From Acanthopleura granulata (taxonomy: Eukaryota > Mollusca > Polyplacophora > Chitonida > Chitonidae): a stretch of 64,000 nt of DNA. The translations under genes were made by a program, and so were the position numbers. Below, in pieces: positions 11,293-22,529 of the stretch. The DNA lies in NCBI GenBank assembly GCA_016165875.1, contig JABBOT010000013.1, forward strand, positions 8,416,909-8,480,908, read 5' to 3'. The notes beneath the pieces are model-generated. The model was not told the origin of the DNA. It did not search any database and saw nothing but the letters and a program-made list of their open reading frames with translations. How positions within the stretch are numbered: position 1 is the first letter of the stretch; each line of letters opens with the position of its first letter.

Positions 11293-12726
11293 TCAATTAT
11301 CGGAACATTGAGCAAGCTCCTGTGAGATGTCAAAGACTCTTACTTAGACTGATGCTTACTTAGACTATAATACTAAGGCTCAGTATGTACCGGGGAAGAG
11401 TCTAGTCATAGCAGACTTATTGTCCAGATCTCCCATGGATACAACCTATGTACCAGATACAGAGTTTGAGGTTGTAGCTTATGTGCAGTCAGTTGGAGCT
11501 AACCTGCAGATCTAAGATCCATTGCCTCACGAAACCAGATTGTCAACTGGCAAAGATCCCGTCTTGCAGCAAGTGATCGACTATACCATGGAAGGTTGGC
11601 CCAGATTCGTGCACAGTATTGATAACGAGTGAGTTTCACAGCATCCGTGGTGAATTTAGTGTTGTTGATGGACTGTTAGTGCTTATGACGCGCATTGTTT
11701 GCGGGAAAGTACACTGGAGAAACTTCATCATGAACTAAACGTCGTGAGCGAGCTAAACAGACAGTCTGGTGCCCTGATTTAACGACGCAACGTGTCGTGA
11801 AACATTGCCAGCGCTGTCAGGTTAAGAGAGCTGCTCATCGCCATGAAACACTGCGATCTACACCACTACCAGACCGTCCTTGACAGACAACTGGTGCAGA
11901 TTTGCGTGAACTGAATCGCGAGAATTATATCGTAGTTATCGTGGGCTACTATTCGAGATATACTGAGACCGCTTACCTACCCACTACAAAGGCCAGTGTA
12001 GTTATTGGGAAATTGAAGAACATGATACATCGTTGTGGTATTCCAGAGACATTGGTAACTGATAACTTGCAGTACGGCATCAAGCATGTATCTAGTAGCC
12101 CTCACTTCCACCGCTCAAACGATGAGGTAGAAAGAGTAGTGCAGACAGCAAAGAACATCATCCGTCAGAAGGATCCATTCCTTGCATTACTGTCGTACAG
12201 ATACGCCGATACCTAGCTTAGGCTACAGTCCGAATGAATTGATGTTGTCAAGGAAAGTTAGGAAGACTGTTCCTGCCTTGTCCAGTATGTTACAGCCTAA
12301 ATGGCCTACCAGAAGCGAGATCCAGCTTATTGATAGCCAAGGCAAATCTGACCAGGCATATCATTTCAACAAGAGGCATGGTGCCACAGACTTGCATGTG
12401 CTAAGACACTTGACAACGACAAACAGTAGAGTCCTTCCGGTACTGTTGATAAAGAGTGTGCATATCCGAGATCCTACATAGTACGTGGCGAAAATGGTGG
12501 ATTGTACCGTCGAAACCGAAAGCATCTACTTCATGTACCGGTGGATACTCATGTGTCGATCAATCAGGCTGAACCACCTGATTTGATTGCAACTAATGAC
12601 GCGAGTGAACCGACAACAATCTCTAGTCCACAGCAGTTGTCATCAGATCGTTCTAATGTTGGAGCATCTGATCAAATGTCATCATTTGGGCGTCGTATCA
12701 AACCGGTCAAGCGATTAGACTTGTGA
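11293..12726 (+). pseudogene. gypsy integrase remnant
   Basis: The region encodes broken integrase. There is a zinc-finger remnant with 'CQRCQVKRAAH' near 11812, then the core frame 11902-12216 with 'YYSRYTETAYLP', 'GIPETLVTDN' (second catalytic Asp) and 'NDEVERVVQTAKN' (the Glu). A short deletion lies between the last two. The C-terminal part moves to other frames (12182-12481, 12502-12726). The first catalytic Asp is in GADLRE just before 11902. Multiple stops make it inactive. Confidence 0.85.
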
Positions 12727-13009
12727 CTGTAATCTGTAGTTTGTAGTTTAACTGATGACAATCAAAGTGGACAGTTAAGGTGTTTTCTTTATGAGTTATG
12801 TTTGTCGTGTTCAAGGTTTGAATTAATGTGTGCTCTGATGGTGTATCGCACATTTCCTGTTAACCCTTTTTTCAGAAAAGACTTTACTTTTGTAATGTCA
12901 AGTTTCAGATGGACAATTTCTAAGAAAACTTAACTGAGTTCTTTGCTACATCATTTGTGTTGCCGGATCGACCCCCTCCCCTAGCTTAAATGAATTTGAA
13001 CTGTAAAGT

Positions 13010-13022
13010 TAAAAGGGGGAGA
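13010..13022 (+). promoter_or_regulatory. gypsy polypurine tract
   Basis: The purine run 'aaaagggggaga' lies immediately before the 3' LTR start TGTCGTAAC. This is the expected position of the plus-strand primer. Confidence 0.75.
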
Positions 13023-13159
13023 TGTCGTAACATGCCATTGCATTGTACATGGACCAAGAGAGATTACTATAGTTCTCACGACAGTTTACGACACTGTGCC
13101 GCTTGTTGATAATAAACGCTTCTATGTCACCCCACTGACGAGTCCATGTGGTCTTAACA
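13023..13159 (+). repeat. gypsy 3' LTR
   Basis: About 137 bp, starting TGTCG and ending in AACA. It aligns with 9056-9181. At under 140 bp these LTRs are short for the group. Confidence 0.75.
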
Positions 13160-13544
13160 GGAACAAGAACTGTAGGGGGTTTTGACAGCAAGCGAGACCA
13201 ACTACCATCTGCAGTTTGCCGGTTTTCTGTTTATAAATAAAGAAGAATTTTTTGGTTTTTTTGGGGTTTTTTTTTTTTGGTTTTTGGTTTTTTGGGGGTG
13301 TTTCACCAGCTGTTTTCCATTTTTAATTAATATATTTGGCATTTTCTATTTTGCTTTACACATTTTACCATGAAATTTGTGGATTTGATCTGATGTAAAA
13401 GGATTCATACATAAATTTAGTCTGACGTAAACGGCTCCATACAGGAATTTGCTGGATTCACACATGGATTTGGGCTGGCTTGAACAGATTCACACATGAA
13501 TATACTTCTTTATCTGATTGTTAACAATTTTCCACTTCAGTTTT
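13160..13544. other. T/G-rich tract, no gene
   Basis: A T- and G-rich tract (about 13247-13310) produces an artefactual Phe/Gly/Trp-rich frame. A short local direct repeat 'ttcacacatg' lies at 13457-13497. Confidence 0.5.
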
Positions 13545-13790
13545 ATGGGATGAGGAAACCGGGGTGCTTGGAGTACCACCAACCTTGGCAAGATCCTAAC
13601 ATACTTCCCCACGTGTGATATCCAGATATGCACACATTGCTGGGGGTGAAGTGACCGCCGACAAAAGTTAGGCCGCGTAAACGGTCATTTGAGCATTGTC
13701 GATCACTTATTATCACCGCGATACCCATAAACAGTGAGAGCTGGATAAAGTACAATTCCCGGCCAATAGCCGGGACTGAACCCTAAGAAT
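13545..13790 (-). mobile_element. tRNA-derived SINE, family C
   Basis: On the minus strand a B-box-like core lies near 13763-13780 (plus strand 'gccgggactgaaccc'). The block 'gcgtaaacggtcatttgag' and the 'gaggaaaccggggtgcttgg' end match the copy at 29640-29925. Confidence 0.6.
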
Positions 13791-14444
13791 TGGAAAGAAT
13801 GACTCATAAGTTAGCGCCAAACAGAAGACGAAAACCAGAATCAAAAGCATAAATTGTCGATGAATTTCTGCTTAGAGGTGTAACGAACTTACGGACTATT
13901 GTATCTTTTCGGAGTCCATGAGTTTGGAATGTGGGGGTTTCATCAGTGTCCTCTGCAATAGTCGTGCTGCGACAGGTCGTTATGGGTAACACATCTAAAA
14001 CAGTAAGAATACTATTAAATATGGTTATAACGGTTAAGATAGTTCGGAAAACAACTCTGGACGGTCTTGGGTTTCCTATCCTGGGCTCATCACACCGGTT
14101 TCATCACACCATAATGCTGAGTATTTCCAGACCATTGTGTTCCGGCGGGAGTAAGTTTCTTGATCATTTCATGTTATAAATTTACATTACACTTCAGTTC
14201 CAGCGACAACCTTAGCAGCTAGCTACTGCGCATGGAACAATTATATCAATTTCCACCGTCTTAGTAGCTGTTAGGAAAAGTACTTTACCGAAATAAACAT
14301 AGCATTGTTCAACTTTTTTTGGCAAACTTAACTTTGATCATGCACTGTCTTTTACTTTAAGCAAAACCTTTGTATTTGCAGTGAATATTTTTCTTTGGAA
14401 TAACATGTAAACGCGTTTAAAATAATATTACTGTTAGCTGACGA
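13791..14444. other. no gene; small SINE fragment
   Basis: A fragment of the family A body lies at about 14058-14120 (gacggtcttgggtttcct, then caccataatgctga). Otherwise nothing is supported. Confidence 0.45.
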
Positions 14445-14545
14445 TAGAGAATAGAATGTTACCGGGTGTATAGGACGTCATGTATAGTGTCTTCGGCATG
14501 GCGTCCCAGTGCGGCAGTATATAAATACGTCGGCTCTTATAAAAA
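14445..14545 (+). mobile_element. family B SINE fragment
   Basis: 'gtgtcttcggcatggcgtc' and the following 'agtgcggcag' match the 3' part of the copy at 44098-44330. Confidence 0.5.
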
Positions 14546-14825
14546 ATGTATAAAATTGTGACCGGCCAGCTACAAGGAGACAAAAGCCACAGTATAACAA
14601 AAATAATGCTGAAAGCAGCCTTAAATCCAAAACTAACAGACAAGCAAACAAAAGAGTCCCTGCAATTTTTGATGAACTGCATCGAATAGGTTCACAGTTG
14701 TTGTCGCCACGCGAACCGTTATATCTTTATTTATCTGGGTTACTCTTCCCAAAGTCATTATTCTCAACTTCTTATTTTAAGTTAATTGATCTCCATGGTT
14801 ACATGAGCACGTCACATGAGCACGT

Positions 14826-15037
14826 GAGGGACATCCGTGGCCGAATGTTAGTGCAGCACACCAATACAGTCGCTGTCAGTTCAAGCTGGCTTCTTCTCCG
14901 GTCGTATGTCGGAAGGTCTGCAATCAACCTGTCAATGGACGTGGGTTTCCGCAGGGTTCTGCCGGTTTCCTCCCATAATAATGCTGGCCGCCGTCGTCTA
15001 TAAAGCGAACTATTCCTCAGTACGGCGTAACACACCA

Positions 15038-15072
<35 letters not shown>

Positions 15073-15074
15073 AC
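14826..15074 (+). mobile_element. family A SINE, near full length
   Basis: The head 'catccgtggccgaatg' is followed by B box region 'gtcgctgtcagttcaag', the body to 'gctggccgccgtcgtc', and a long (AAAT)n tail at 15038-15074, one of the longest tails in the window. Confidence 0.85.
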
Positions 15075-15254
15075 TATACACTATGTATCGCTCTTTTACC
15101 TTGTTCACAGATGAAAACCCATTCGATAATTTTCCTCTCATTCTTTTGCATTCCAATTATAGAGGGGCATTCCTACACAGTAAGCACCACAGTCAGATAT
15201 CCACCTAGGTTAGAAAAAGGCAGTTCTGTTTGTCTGTTTTCCGTTAATTCAACT

Positions 15255-15440
15255 ACTAATTTACTTATTTATTTGAAACCGCACCTCAAGAATATTTCAC
15301 TTATACGACGACTACTAGCATTATGGACCGAGGAAACTAGGCACTGCCTGGGGGAAACCCAAAACCATCCGCAGGATGCTGGCAGATTTTTCCAATTACG
15401 ACCGGAGAGGAAGCCATTATAAGCATTGCTGAGAGGCTTC
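15255..15440 (-). mobile_element. family A SINE
   Basis: Reverse copy starting with 'ttacttatttatttg', through 'caagaatatttcacttatac' and 'gaccggagaggaagcc'. The tRNA head is truncated near 15440. Confidence 0.8.
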
Positions 15441-15563
15441 TGGACCATTGCACTGTTCTAGTGCGTTATTTCATTATGAAATGACATTCATATAAATATG
15501 TTTTTTGGATAAAGATTGATTAAAGTTTCAGTTTTCTTTGCATCCGAAACCTCGATGTTTTAC

Positions 15564-15839
15564 CATCAGTCCATTTCCACTCTCCTTCCTTCTTTGTATC
15601 TCTGAGGCCCATCCAGAAACAAGTTTCCATGATGGCTCGTAGTATCGAGGATTAGAATTTGTGTTTCTCCGGGGTGTTGATGTGAAACAAAATCCAGCCA
15701 TTCCGCTCACAGATGTCCTTCGCCTCATGCCAGCTCCTAGTACTTTCCCGAAACACAATGTAGCACGTGCCTTAGTTTATTCCATGAGTCCAGATATTGC
15801 TATTGGTTGAAGGCCATTCTCGACACTGTGCACTATACG
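15564..15839 (-). pseudogene. C-type lectin domain exon, dead copy 1
   Basis: Read on the minus strand, a good acceptor (pyrimidine tract then CAG at 15842-15840) opens a frame with the start of a C-type lectin fold: 'GTCYIVFRESTRSWHEAKDI', then 'CERNGWILFHINTPEKHK', then 'ETCFWMGLRD' and 'EGEWKWTDG'. A donor (G|gtaaaa) follows at 15564/15563, giving 276 nt. Two in-frame TAA codons interrupt it, so this copy cannot be translated. The rest of the domain (the usual WND part) was not found nearby. It is closely related to 54241-54515. Confidence 0.8.
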
Positions 15840-16182
15840 CTGCAAGGAAAAAAGAGATCATCACAATAAAAACCACTTCTGATCTTTGATTTTTTTTTAA
15901 TCTGTATGATCGTGTTCGACCCAATAAGGGTCGCCATATGCGTAATTAGTGTACATTCGTTTTTATTGGTCATTAAATAGTCACATGATGTTCCGAAAAC
16001 TTGTTCCGTTCATGTGTCCTGTTAATTTGGTGAAAACACATATTCCTGGCGGGTGGTTATGGACACGTATGAACGCCCAAAATTGGAGTGTCCAAGGTAA
16101 ATGATCACACAGCTCAGGCTGTTTTAGTCACAGAGATCAGAACTCGACAGAGATCAAGACGACAGATATTGGGTGATCATTT
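15840..16182. other. no gene recognised
   Basis: Sequence upstream of the dead lectin exon on its own strand. No partner exon was recognised. Confidence 0.4.
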
Positions 16183-16350
16183 GTTTATTTACTTGTTTGG
16201 TGTTTTACGCCGTACTCAAGAACATTTCGCTTATACGGTGGTGGCCAACGTTATTGTGGGAGGAAACCGCACCGAGTCCGGGGGAAATCCACGATCATTC
16301 GCAGCTTGCTGGCAGACCTTCCCACGTTCCATCGGAAAGGAAGGGTGATC
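16183..16350 (-). mobile_element. family A SINE, head-truncated
   Basis: It starts with 'gtttatttacttgtttggtg', continues through 'gccgtactcaagaacatttc' and 'ctggcagaccttcccacgtt', and loses similarity at about 16350. Confidence 0.8.
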
Positions 16351-17021
16351 ATTTCGCTTGGGGACCAAAACTTTAGGTGGTAGTTAAGGAACAGCCCTGG
16401 CGAGCGTGGTTTGACATTGACGCATAAAAAAGGTTGTCAATATTTCAACAACTAATAATTAGTCACGAACATTGCGTCATAAAATATCACACAAAAGCCA
16501 TTAAAGACGTGAAAAGAAATTATTACACAACATTCAAAAACCTGACAGAATTTTCTGACATGTATCTTGATAAATATCCTCGGAGGTAACAATATATTAC
16601 CTATTACCCAGGTAAGCGGCAGTGCAGGGTTCAATCTCTGGACGAGTCTTTCCTCCGGTTTCAAAATTGGCCATCTTCTGTTTAGAGCGAGACGGGATAC
16701 GAGTCAGAATTTGTGTGTAAGAACTAGTAACGCTTTGCGGGACGAAAATGCTGTGGCAGTGGAGTGAAAAGTACGTTTAATCTGAAATGAGTAGGGGGAA
16801 ACAGAGATGTCCAAGATTTATGACCTAGGCGAAGTACAGTTCAACCCAGGGATCAGGCAACTTTAACTTTAAGAGGATATCATGTCTAGAGCCTATGGCA
16901 AGACGCCCAAAACTAGCCAACAATAGCTATAAGTGGACAAACATCGCGAAAGGTTCGGCTTGCTACACGGATATGGCTTTTGCATTATGACGAAAACAAT
17001 ACTAAAAGCGGGGATTCTGTG
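16351..17021. other. no gene recognised
   Basis: A B-box-like phrase 'gggttcaatctctgga' at about 16627 hints at a worn SINE, but no body could be aligned. Confidence 0.35.
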
Positions 17022-17238
17022 GTCGAAGGGTTAGTGTGCTAGATCGGCACAATTGCTCAAGAGGCTCCCACTACCCCTATCGTCTTGAGTTCAGGTCCAG
17101 CTCTCTCTGGCTTCCCCTCCGGTCGTGCATCGGTCCTGCGGATGGTCGAGTGTTTCCCTCGAACCCTGGTTTCCTTCCACCATAATGCTGTTCTTGAAAC
17201 ATTCTTGTGTAAAGCGTAAAACTCTAATCATATAAAGC
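17022..17238 (+). mobile_element. family A SINE, diverged
   Basis: The order is the head with 'gtggtcgaagggttagtgtg', the B box 'ttgagttcaggtccag', a shortened body, and the tail 'ctaatcatataaag'. It is more diverged than most copies. Confidence 0.75.
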
Positions 17239-18276
17239 AATATTAGAAGCCGCGTTTGATCCCCCACGTCCCCCTCCCCCGCGGTTTAATAAGTAGCCGA
17301 ACAAACAAAAACACACGGACTCATTTTCAGCAGTAGGCCTAAAAGACTCAAAACTACAACAGAGCACTGACACATGATCAACATCTACTATCTGTCAAGA
17401 GAACCAAAGGTCAAATAAAGGAAAGAATGACCCCGCATGTATTCGTGCTTTAAGCACCCTGACCTCGGCAGATTTTCAGGTATCAACCATTTCTGGTATT
17501 TAACAAAGTCCAGAAGCAAAGACACAGTAACCACAGATGACTGTGTGATTTCCGTAGAGAGCCAGCATTGGGACACGAGAATTACAACCTTGGGAAGATG
17601 GGCCACCCCTCACGACAAAACATCGATTCCCAAAACACAGGAGCACACACGACCTTTGACAAGCAAAGGGTTTATGAGTCCCTTGATGTCAGATAGTTGT
17701 AGATGTGTACTCAACCATATCTTGGTTCCCTCTGACTGCTTCTCTATGAATGAATCGGTGCTAATTTTTGATTTTTAATACTTACTTAGTTTTTTTTAGG
17801 TGATTTGCGTCTTTTGTTGTTTCAGAAACTGACATATTGGTTAATGGCTGACATACGAATGTCGGTTTCGACAACAAGATTCTAAACATAACAGAGCCAT
17901 GAAGATTATATAACAGCGAAACCACAAACAATGTACAGAACAATCAGTAGATAAGGCTGACCTACCTAATAATGGACAAAGAAAATGAACCCTAAACGCA
18001 GTGTTTGTCAAGCGATTTGGCCACATACAATGGGAAATTGCTTAACCCTGCGAATTTTGCTATGGACGAAGATTCCTTAAAGCGCATGTGCCACTTTCTG
18101 CGCTCATTTTGTGGCTGGTTTGTACAGAAAAATTTTGAACCACGCCAAGGTCACATTTTTCCTCCCGTTAGTATACCCTACATAACCTAAAGTGACACTT
18201 GAAGCAGTTTTATTAAACAATTCTAATTATATATAATTCTATGTTCCAAGACAAACACGCCTTGATGTATTGCACA
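17239..18276. other. no gene recognised
   Basis: This is the left flank of the BEL element. A palindromic-looking phrase 'acatacgaatgtcggtttcg' at about 17850-17871 recurs at 55584 and, inverted, at 55967. Confidence 0.4.
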
Positions 18277-18281
18277 GATAC
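18277..18281 (+). repeat. target-site duplication, left
   Basis: GATAC, identical to 26010-26014, directly outside the two LTR termini. This is the 5-bp duplication expected for integration by a retroviral-type integrase. Confidence 0.9.
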
Positions 18282-18852
18282 TGTCACGCCTATCTTATAC
18301 TGTGAACATGTAGAACTCTCCTGTGCCAGAGTTAGTTTTGGTGACATTACATATCACAAAATCGTCGAGGCGTATTTCTCGTTCCTGTTATCTAAATGGC
18401 GCTCAAAGCTGACAACAACCAAACAACCACAGTGTAAGTGTAACATTTACAGTTAGATTTGCATGTACATATAAACGGGATCACATAAGGTGTTAATTTT
18501 GTTTTGAAAATAAGGCGTTTAAGGAGCGCGGTGACAGTTTGAGAGACAACAACAACGCTTGTGTTGAATTGTGTGTATTTCCATGCGAACTCCACGGGAC
18601 TTATTGACACTCAGTGAAACGTAGTAAATACGCATTACATAACGTTGTGTATTTGCACCATTACATTATCGTTATGCCTGAACTTTCTCAACCTAGAACG
18701 TGTATGTTAAATTCAGTTGTTGATTGTTTCTACCGACACTGTTTTATTGTGTTTCAGTTATTTACCTCAGCATGGTTCGGCAATAAAGGCGACTTGTTGC
18801 AGAACTTTGCGTGGTTATCTAATCTGTTAAAGCCCTCCGGGGTGAGGCAGCA
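18282..18852 (+). repeat. BEL 5' LTR
   Basis: It begins TGTCACGCC and ends GCAGCA. It includes 'aataaa' at about 18781 as a candidate polyadenylation signal. It matches 25439-26009 throughout with about eight substitutions and no indels. Confidence 0.95.
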
Positions 18853-19198
18853 CAGTAAATAAACTCTGACCGACTGGTTGTTTCCACGTTACCACGGACA
18901 CAGGAGAGACCGCTACACGGCCAGCCTATACAGGAATAGCTACCGGCACTGGACATCGTTCATCGCACGACGCACCGAACAACGGTCAACGCCTGTTTCA
19001 GCGAACCCTTACAGCCTGTGCCACAGGGGACAAACCTCACAAAAACGGTAACCTGCGTAAAGGACCCTTGTGTATAATACATATGTATAGCACACACGAA
19101 ACATTAATTTTCTTGATTCGCATAAGCCAATAAGGGCATTTGTACATGCTATGCTTCGGTGAACTGTGTCCGGGAAAATCAAGAAAACATATCCCAGT

Positions 19199-20218
19199 AT
19201 GGATACCGATAATACAGACAACAGTGTTGCATCACCTTCCCAGGAAACATCAGCCAACACCATTATACGGCCAGACAAAACCATGAATAACTCTACATGC
19301 CATGAGTTGTCAGTTAAGCTAACAAATGCTTGGGAAACAGTTGAAGAACATTTAGATCAATGTGAAAACTGTCCAAATGAGTTAATAGCACTACGTAAAG
19401 CTGAGAGAGCATTATCTCAATCTTATGACTCTTATCGGTCAACCTCAGCTCAATATATCGCCCTACTCCACGCGATAGACACTCAAGAAAGCACTGACCA
19501 GATAGAATTTCGTGTTTCTCTAAATATCGCAAACTCCGAAGTAGTAAACAAAGCCATGTCAGATGTCAACGAGCGTATTGACCGCGTATTGGAGACATTG
19601 TCGAACAGATCAAGAGGCTCACGCTCTCACCACAGTAGATCGTCAGCGGTGTCTTTAATTGCCAAGATGCATGCCAGGGCCGAGGCAGCCAAGGCCAGGA
19701 CAACCTTTAGTTTACAAGAAGCTGACCTTCGTAAACGCCACGCGCAGATTAACGAACAGCAACAAATAGCCGCAGCCCGGTCTGCACGCGAAAAGGCCAA
19801 TTTGGAAGCTAATTTGGAAGTTTTACAACAGCGAAGAGATGTGGCGGCAGCGGAAGCGGAACTCAGAGTAGTACAAGAAAGTGAAGTCAACATACCGTCA
19901 CATCACGAGCCAATAAACCTCTTGCTACCATCTGAAAATCCAGTACAGCGAACACTGCGTTATGTTGAGAAACACTCGATCGAAAATTCACATGAATGTT
20001 CCTTCGTCGGTACGAACACTCGCAATGCACAAAATCTGTCTGGTGATCCAGTTATATCGCAAACACCGATTGCGCAACCTGATGTTTCAAACTGTTATAC
20101 CGATACCTCTCCTAGAGCCGGGAAAAACCTGGAGAGTACGAATGTCGACTCTCACAACGTCACACGTTCTGACCTCGACCCGAGAGCCCCAAGTTACGTA
20201 ACCCAAGTTAACATTTGA
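19199..20218 (+). CDS. BEL gag, N-terminal coiled-coil region
   Basis: From ATG 19199 a frame of 339 codons runs to a TGA at 20216. An earlier GTG at 19166 is in frame but less likely as a start. The middle (about residues 145-235) is rich in Ala, Glu, Arg and Gln without Pro or Gly, as in a long coiled coil (for example 'AEAAKARTTFSLQEADLRKR'). It is followed by a Ser/Thr/Asn-rich linker. Such helical N-terminal regions precede the capsid part in BEL gag. The gag core reopens in the same frame 24 bases after the stop (ATG 20243). The TGA may therefore be a nonsense mutation or a real boundary between two products. Confidence 0.7.
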   Translation: MDTDNTDNSVASPSQETSANTIIRPDKTMNNSTCHELSVKLTNAWETVEEHLDQCENCPNELIALRKAERALSQSYDSYRSTSAQYIALLHAIDTQESTDQIEFRVSLNIANSEVVNKAMSDVNERIDRVLETLSNRSRGSRSHHSRSSAVSLIAKMHARAEAAKARTTFSLQEADLRKRHAQINEQQQIAAARSAREKANLEANLEVLQQRRDVAAAEAELRVVQESEVNIPSHHEPINLLLPSENPVQRTLRYVEKHSIENSHECSFVGTNTRNAQNLSGDPVISQTPIAQPDVSNCYTDTSPRAGKNLESTNVDSHNVTRSDLDPRAPSYVTQVNI

Positions 20219-20242
20219 CACAGTCAGGCTAACGAGAACACA

Positions 20243-20600
20243 ATGGCTAATGACTTTACAACGTTCTTACTCAGACGGGACCTACTTCTGACAAGACTCT
20301 GTCAGTTTAATGATAAGCCAGAATCTTACGCGATGTGGAAGTTGAGTTTTCAGAACGTTATGCAGGAATTACAAGTCAACGCCCGTGAAGAGCTAGACCT
20401 GTTAATTAAATGGCTCGGACCGGAATCCATGAAACACGCCCATAGTCTCCGAGCAGCCAATGCCAGAGATCCAGCAATGGGATGAAAAAGGGAACGTTTA
20501 GACGAACGCTACGGCTGTCCAGAGATGGTTGAAGCGGCCTTGAGGTCAAAGCTTTCACATTTTCCAAAGCTGACGAACAGGGATGCTCCGAAATTGTACG
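20243..20600 (+). pseudogene. BEL gag core, interrupted
   Basis: From ATG 20243 the frame has the BEL gag signature 'FTTFLLRRDLLLTRLCQFND' and continues through 'LLIKWLGPESMKHA'. A TGA at 20483 breaks it, but the same frame continues with 'RLDERYGCPEMVEAAL' and 'LSHFPKLTNRD', clearly the same protein. Near 20580-20600 the homologous frame changes to the one starting at 20583. So there is one nonsense codon and one frameshift within the capsid-like region. Confidence 0.8.
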
Positions 20601-22529
20601 AACTGTGTCCTTTCAGAGATTTCATCCATCAAGGAAGACCCTATGTACAAAGCATCGCTCTCTTACTTCGACAGCTCGACTGGGATAATTCCAATCGTGA
20701 GCAAGCTTCCGTATGGTATGCAGGAAAAGTGGACAACGCATGCTTCGAACTTCAAAAAACAAAATGGAGTTACATTCCCACCATTCAGTTGTTTTGTGGA
20801 CTTTATCAAGGAGCTCGCGAAAACGAAGAACGACCCAAGGTTTCGTAACGAAGAATCATCCCCCTCCTCCGTTAAAAACAGACAATCAGTTCAACCACAT
20901 GAGATAAGTGTTCTGACGAGAAAAACAGAAATCATGAAATCGGAAGATCCCGGAAAGGTCCTAAATCCGAGTGTTCATTGCCCCATCCACAAGACCAAGC
21001 ACCCACTTAACAAATGTAGGACGTTCAAGCAGAAGCCCATAGAAGAACGCAACAAACTCATAAAGGATTTTGGCATCTGTTTTAGATGCTGTGCAACAAC
21101 CGAACACATGTCTCGTGAATGCAAGGCCGTCATCGAATGTTCCGAGTGTGGAAGCTCAAAACACCCTTCTGCATTACACAGAAATACAGAGTCTTCTGGG
21201 AAAACCGCAACAGTTCCTTCTTCCAGAGCTAATGGCGGGGAGAAAGTCTGTCTAGCAGGCGCAAATTCACCCTCACCCTCCTTACCAAATGTTACCTCTC
21301 AATGCACGGAGATTTGTGGAGCAGACTTTAAAGGAAAATCATGTGGGAAAACCATACAAGTCAAAGTAAATCCACAGGGAAAGCCACGGATTGCACAAAT
21401 CATCTACGCTATTGTCGACGATCAAAGCAATGCGTCGTTAGCCCGCTCTGATTTCTTCAACCGTTTTACGTCAACTACGAGCACAATCCCATACACATTA
21501 TCTTCATGTTCTGGACTTGTGCAAATGACCGTCAGGAAGGCCACGAACTTTATGGTAGAAGCCCTGGATGGGAGCACAGTTGTTCAGACTCCGACACTGA
21601 TCGAGTGCAATCAGGTTCCGAACATGAAACAAGAAATCCCCACACCGGAAGTTGCGCTCCACCACCCACATCTGTACAGTATTGCTCGACATATCCCGGC
21701 CATAAATGACAACGCAGAAATCCTCCTCCTTATCGGGAGAGATGTTGTCGAAGCTCACCATGTTCTTGACCAACGCATCGGACCAAGAGGAACCCCGTAT
21801 GCCCAAAAATTACCCTTGGGATGGGTAATAATAGGGGAGGCATGTTTACGGAAGGTACACGCACCGAATATGGTGAATGTAAATAAAACCCACCTCCTGG
21901 AAAATGGACGTCGCTCAGTCTTCCGCCCATGTCCAAACAGATTTGACTTGAAGCAAACGCCTACGGACTACAGACTTTCAGGGGGCCCGATGATTCTTTC
22001 TGAAGATGATTACATCGACTCATCGCTCTTTGAAATCACAAAAAACGATAACAAAACAGGAATGTCTATGGAAGACAAGCTTTTCATAGAAATAATGGAC
22101 AAAGGAGTCTACAGAGAGAAAGGAGGGAATTGGACTGCTCCGCTTCCTTTAAAAGATCCTAGACCTCGGTTACCAAACAACCGCCAACAGGCTGTAAAAC
22201 GAGCAAAGAATCTCCACAACAGCCTGCGAAAGGAGCCCTTAAAGCGCGAACACTTCGTCAATTTTATGCAAGGCATACTTGACCAAAACCATGCAGAATT
22301 AGCGCCGCCGTTGAAAGACCAAGAAGAATGTTGGTATCTTCCGCTTTTCGGGGTTTATCACCCTAAGAAATCAGGCCAGATACGTGGTGTATTTGATTCT
22401 TCTGCCCAGTACGAAGGATTGTCTTTGAATAATGTTTTGCTGTGTGGACCAGACCTTACCAACAGCCTTTTAGGCATACTTCTTCGCTTTCGACTGGAAC
22501 CTATTGCAATTACAGGGGATATCCAATAG
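20583..22529 (+). pseudogene. BEL gag zinc knuckles, protease and RT N-half
   Basis: This long frame first finishes gag. About residues 135-205 hold Cys/His clusters (starting CPIHKTKHPLNKC, with CFRCC and CSECG) typical of BEL nucleocapsid. Protease follows with 'YAIVDDQSNASLARSDFFNR', where DDQS replaces the usual DTG triad. Then come the connector 'LPLGWVIIGE' and reverse transcriptase, including 'CWYLPLFGVYHPKKSGQIRG' and the first catalytic Asp in 'IAITGDIQ'. A TAG right after that motif stops translation in the palm domain. Confidence 0.85.

Larger units (their letters stand above)
9056..13159 (+). mobile_element. Ty3/gypsy LTR retrotransposon, decayed
   Basis: The order is short LTR (9056-9181), primer-binding-type TGG at 9182, gag, protease, reverse transcriptase, RNase H, integrase, purine tract, LTR (13023-13159). 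This order, with integrase after RNase H, is that of Ty3/gypsy rather than Ty1/copia. The frames are broken by several stops and shifts, so it cannot encode a full polyprotein. The LTRs differ at many positions (roughly 20 per cent), so the insertion is old. No matching target duplication was found at the ends. Confidence 0.9.

Noticed and set aside
13135..13159. Hammerhead-ribozyme-like 'ctgacgagtcc' at the end of the gypsy LTR
   Set aside because: The required GAAA and flanking stems are missing, and it is simply part of the LTR.
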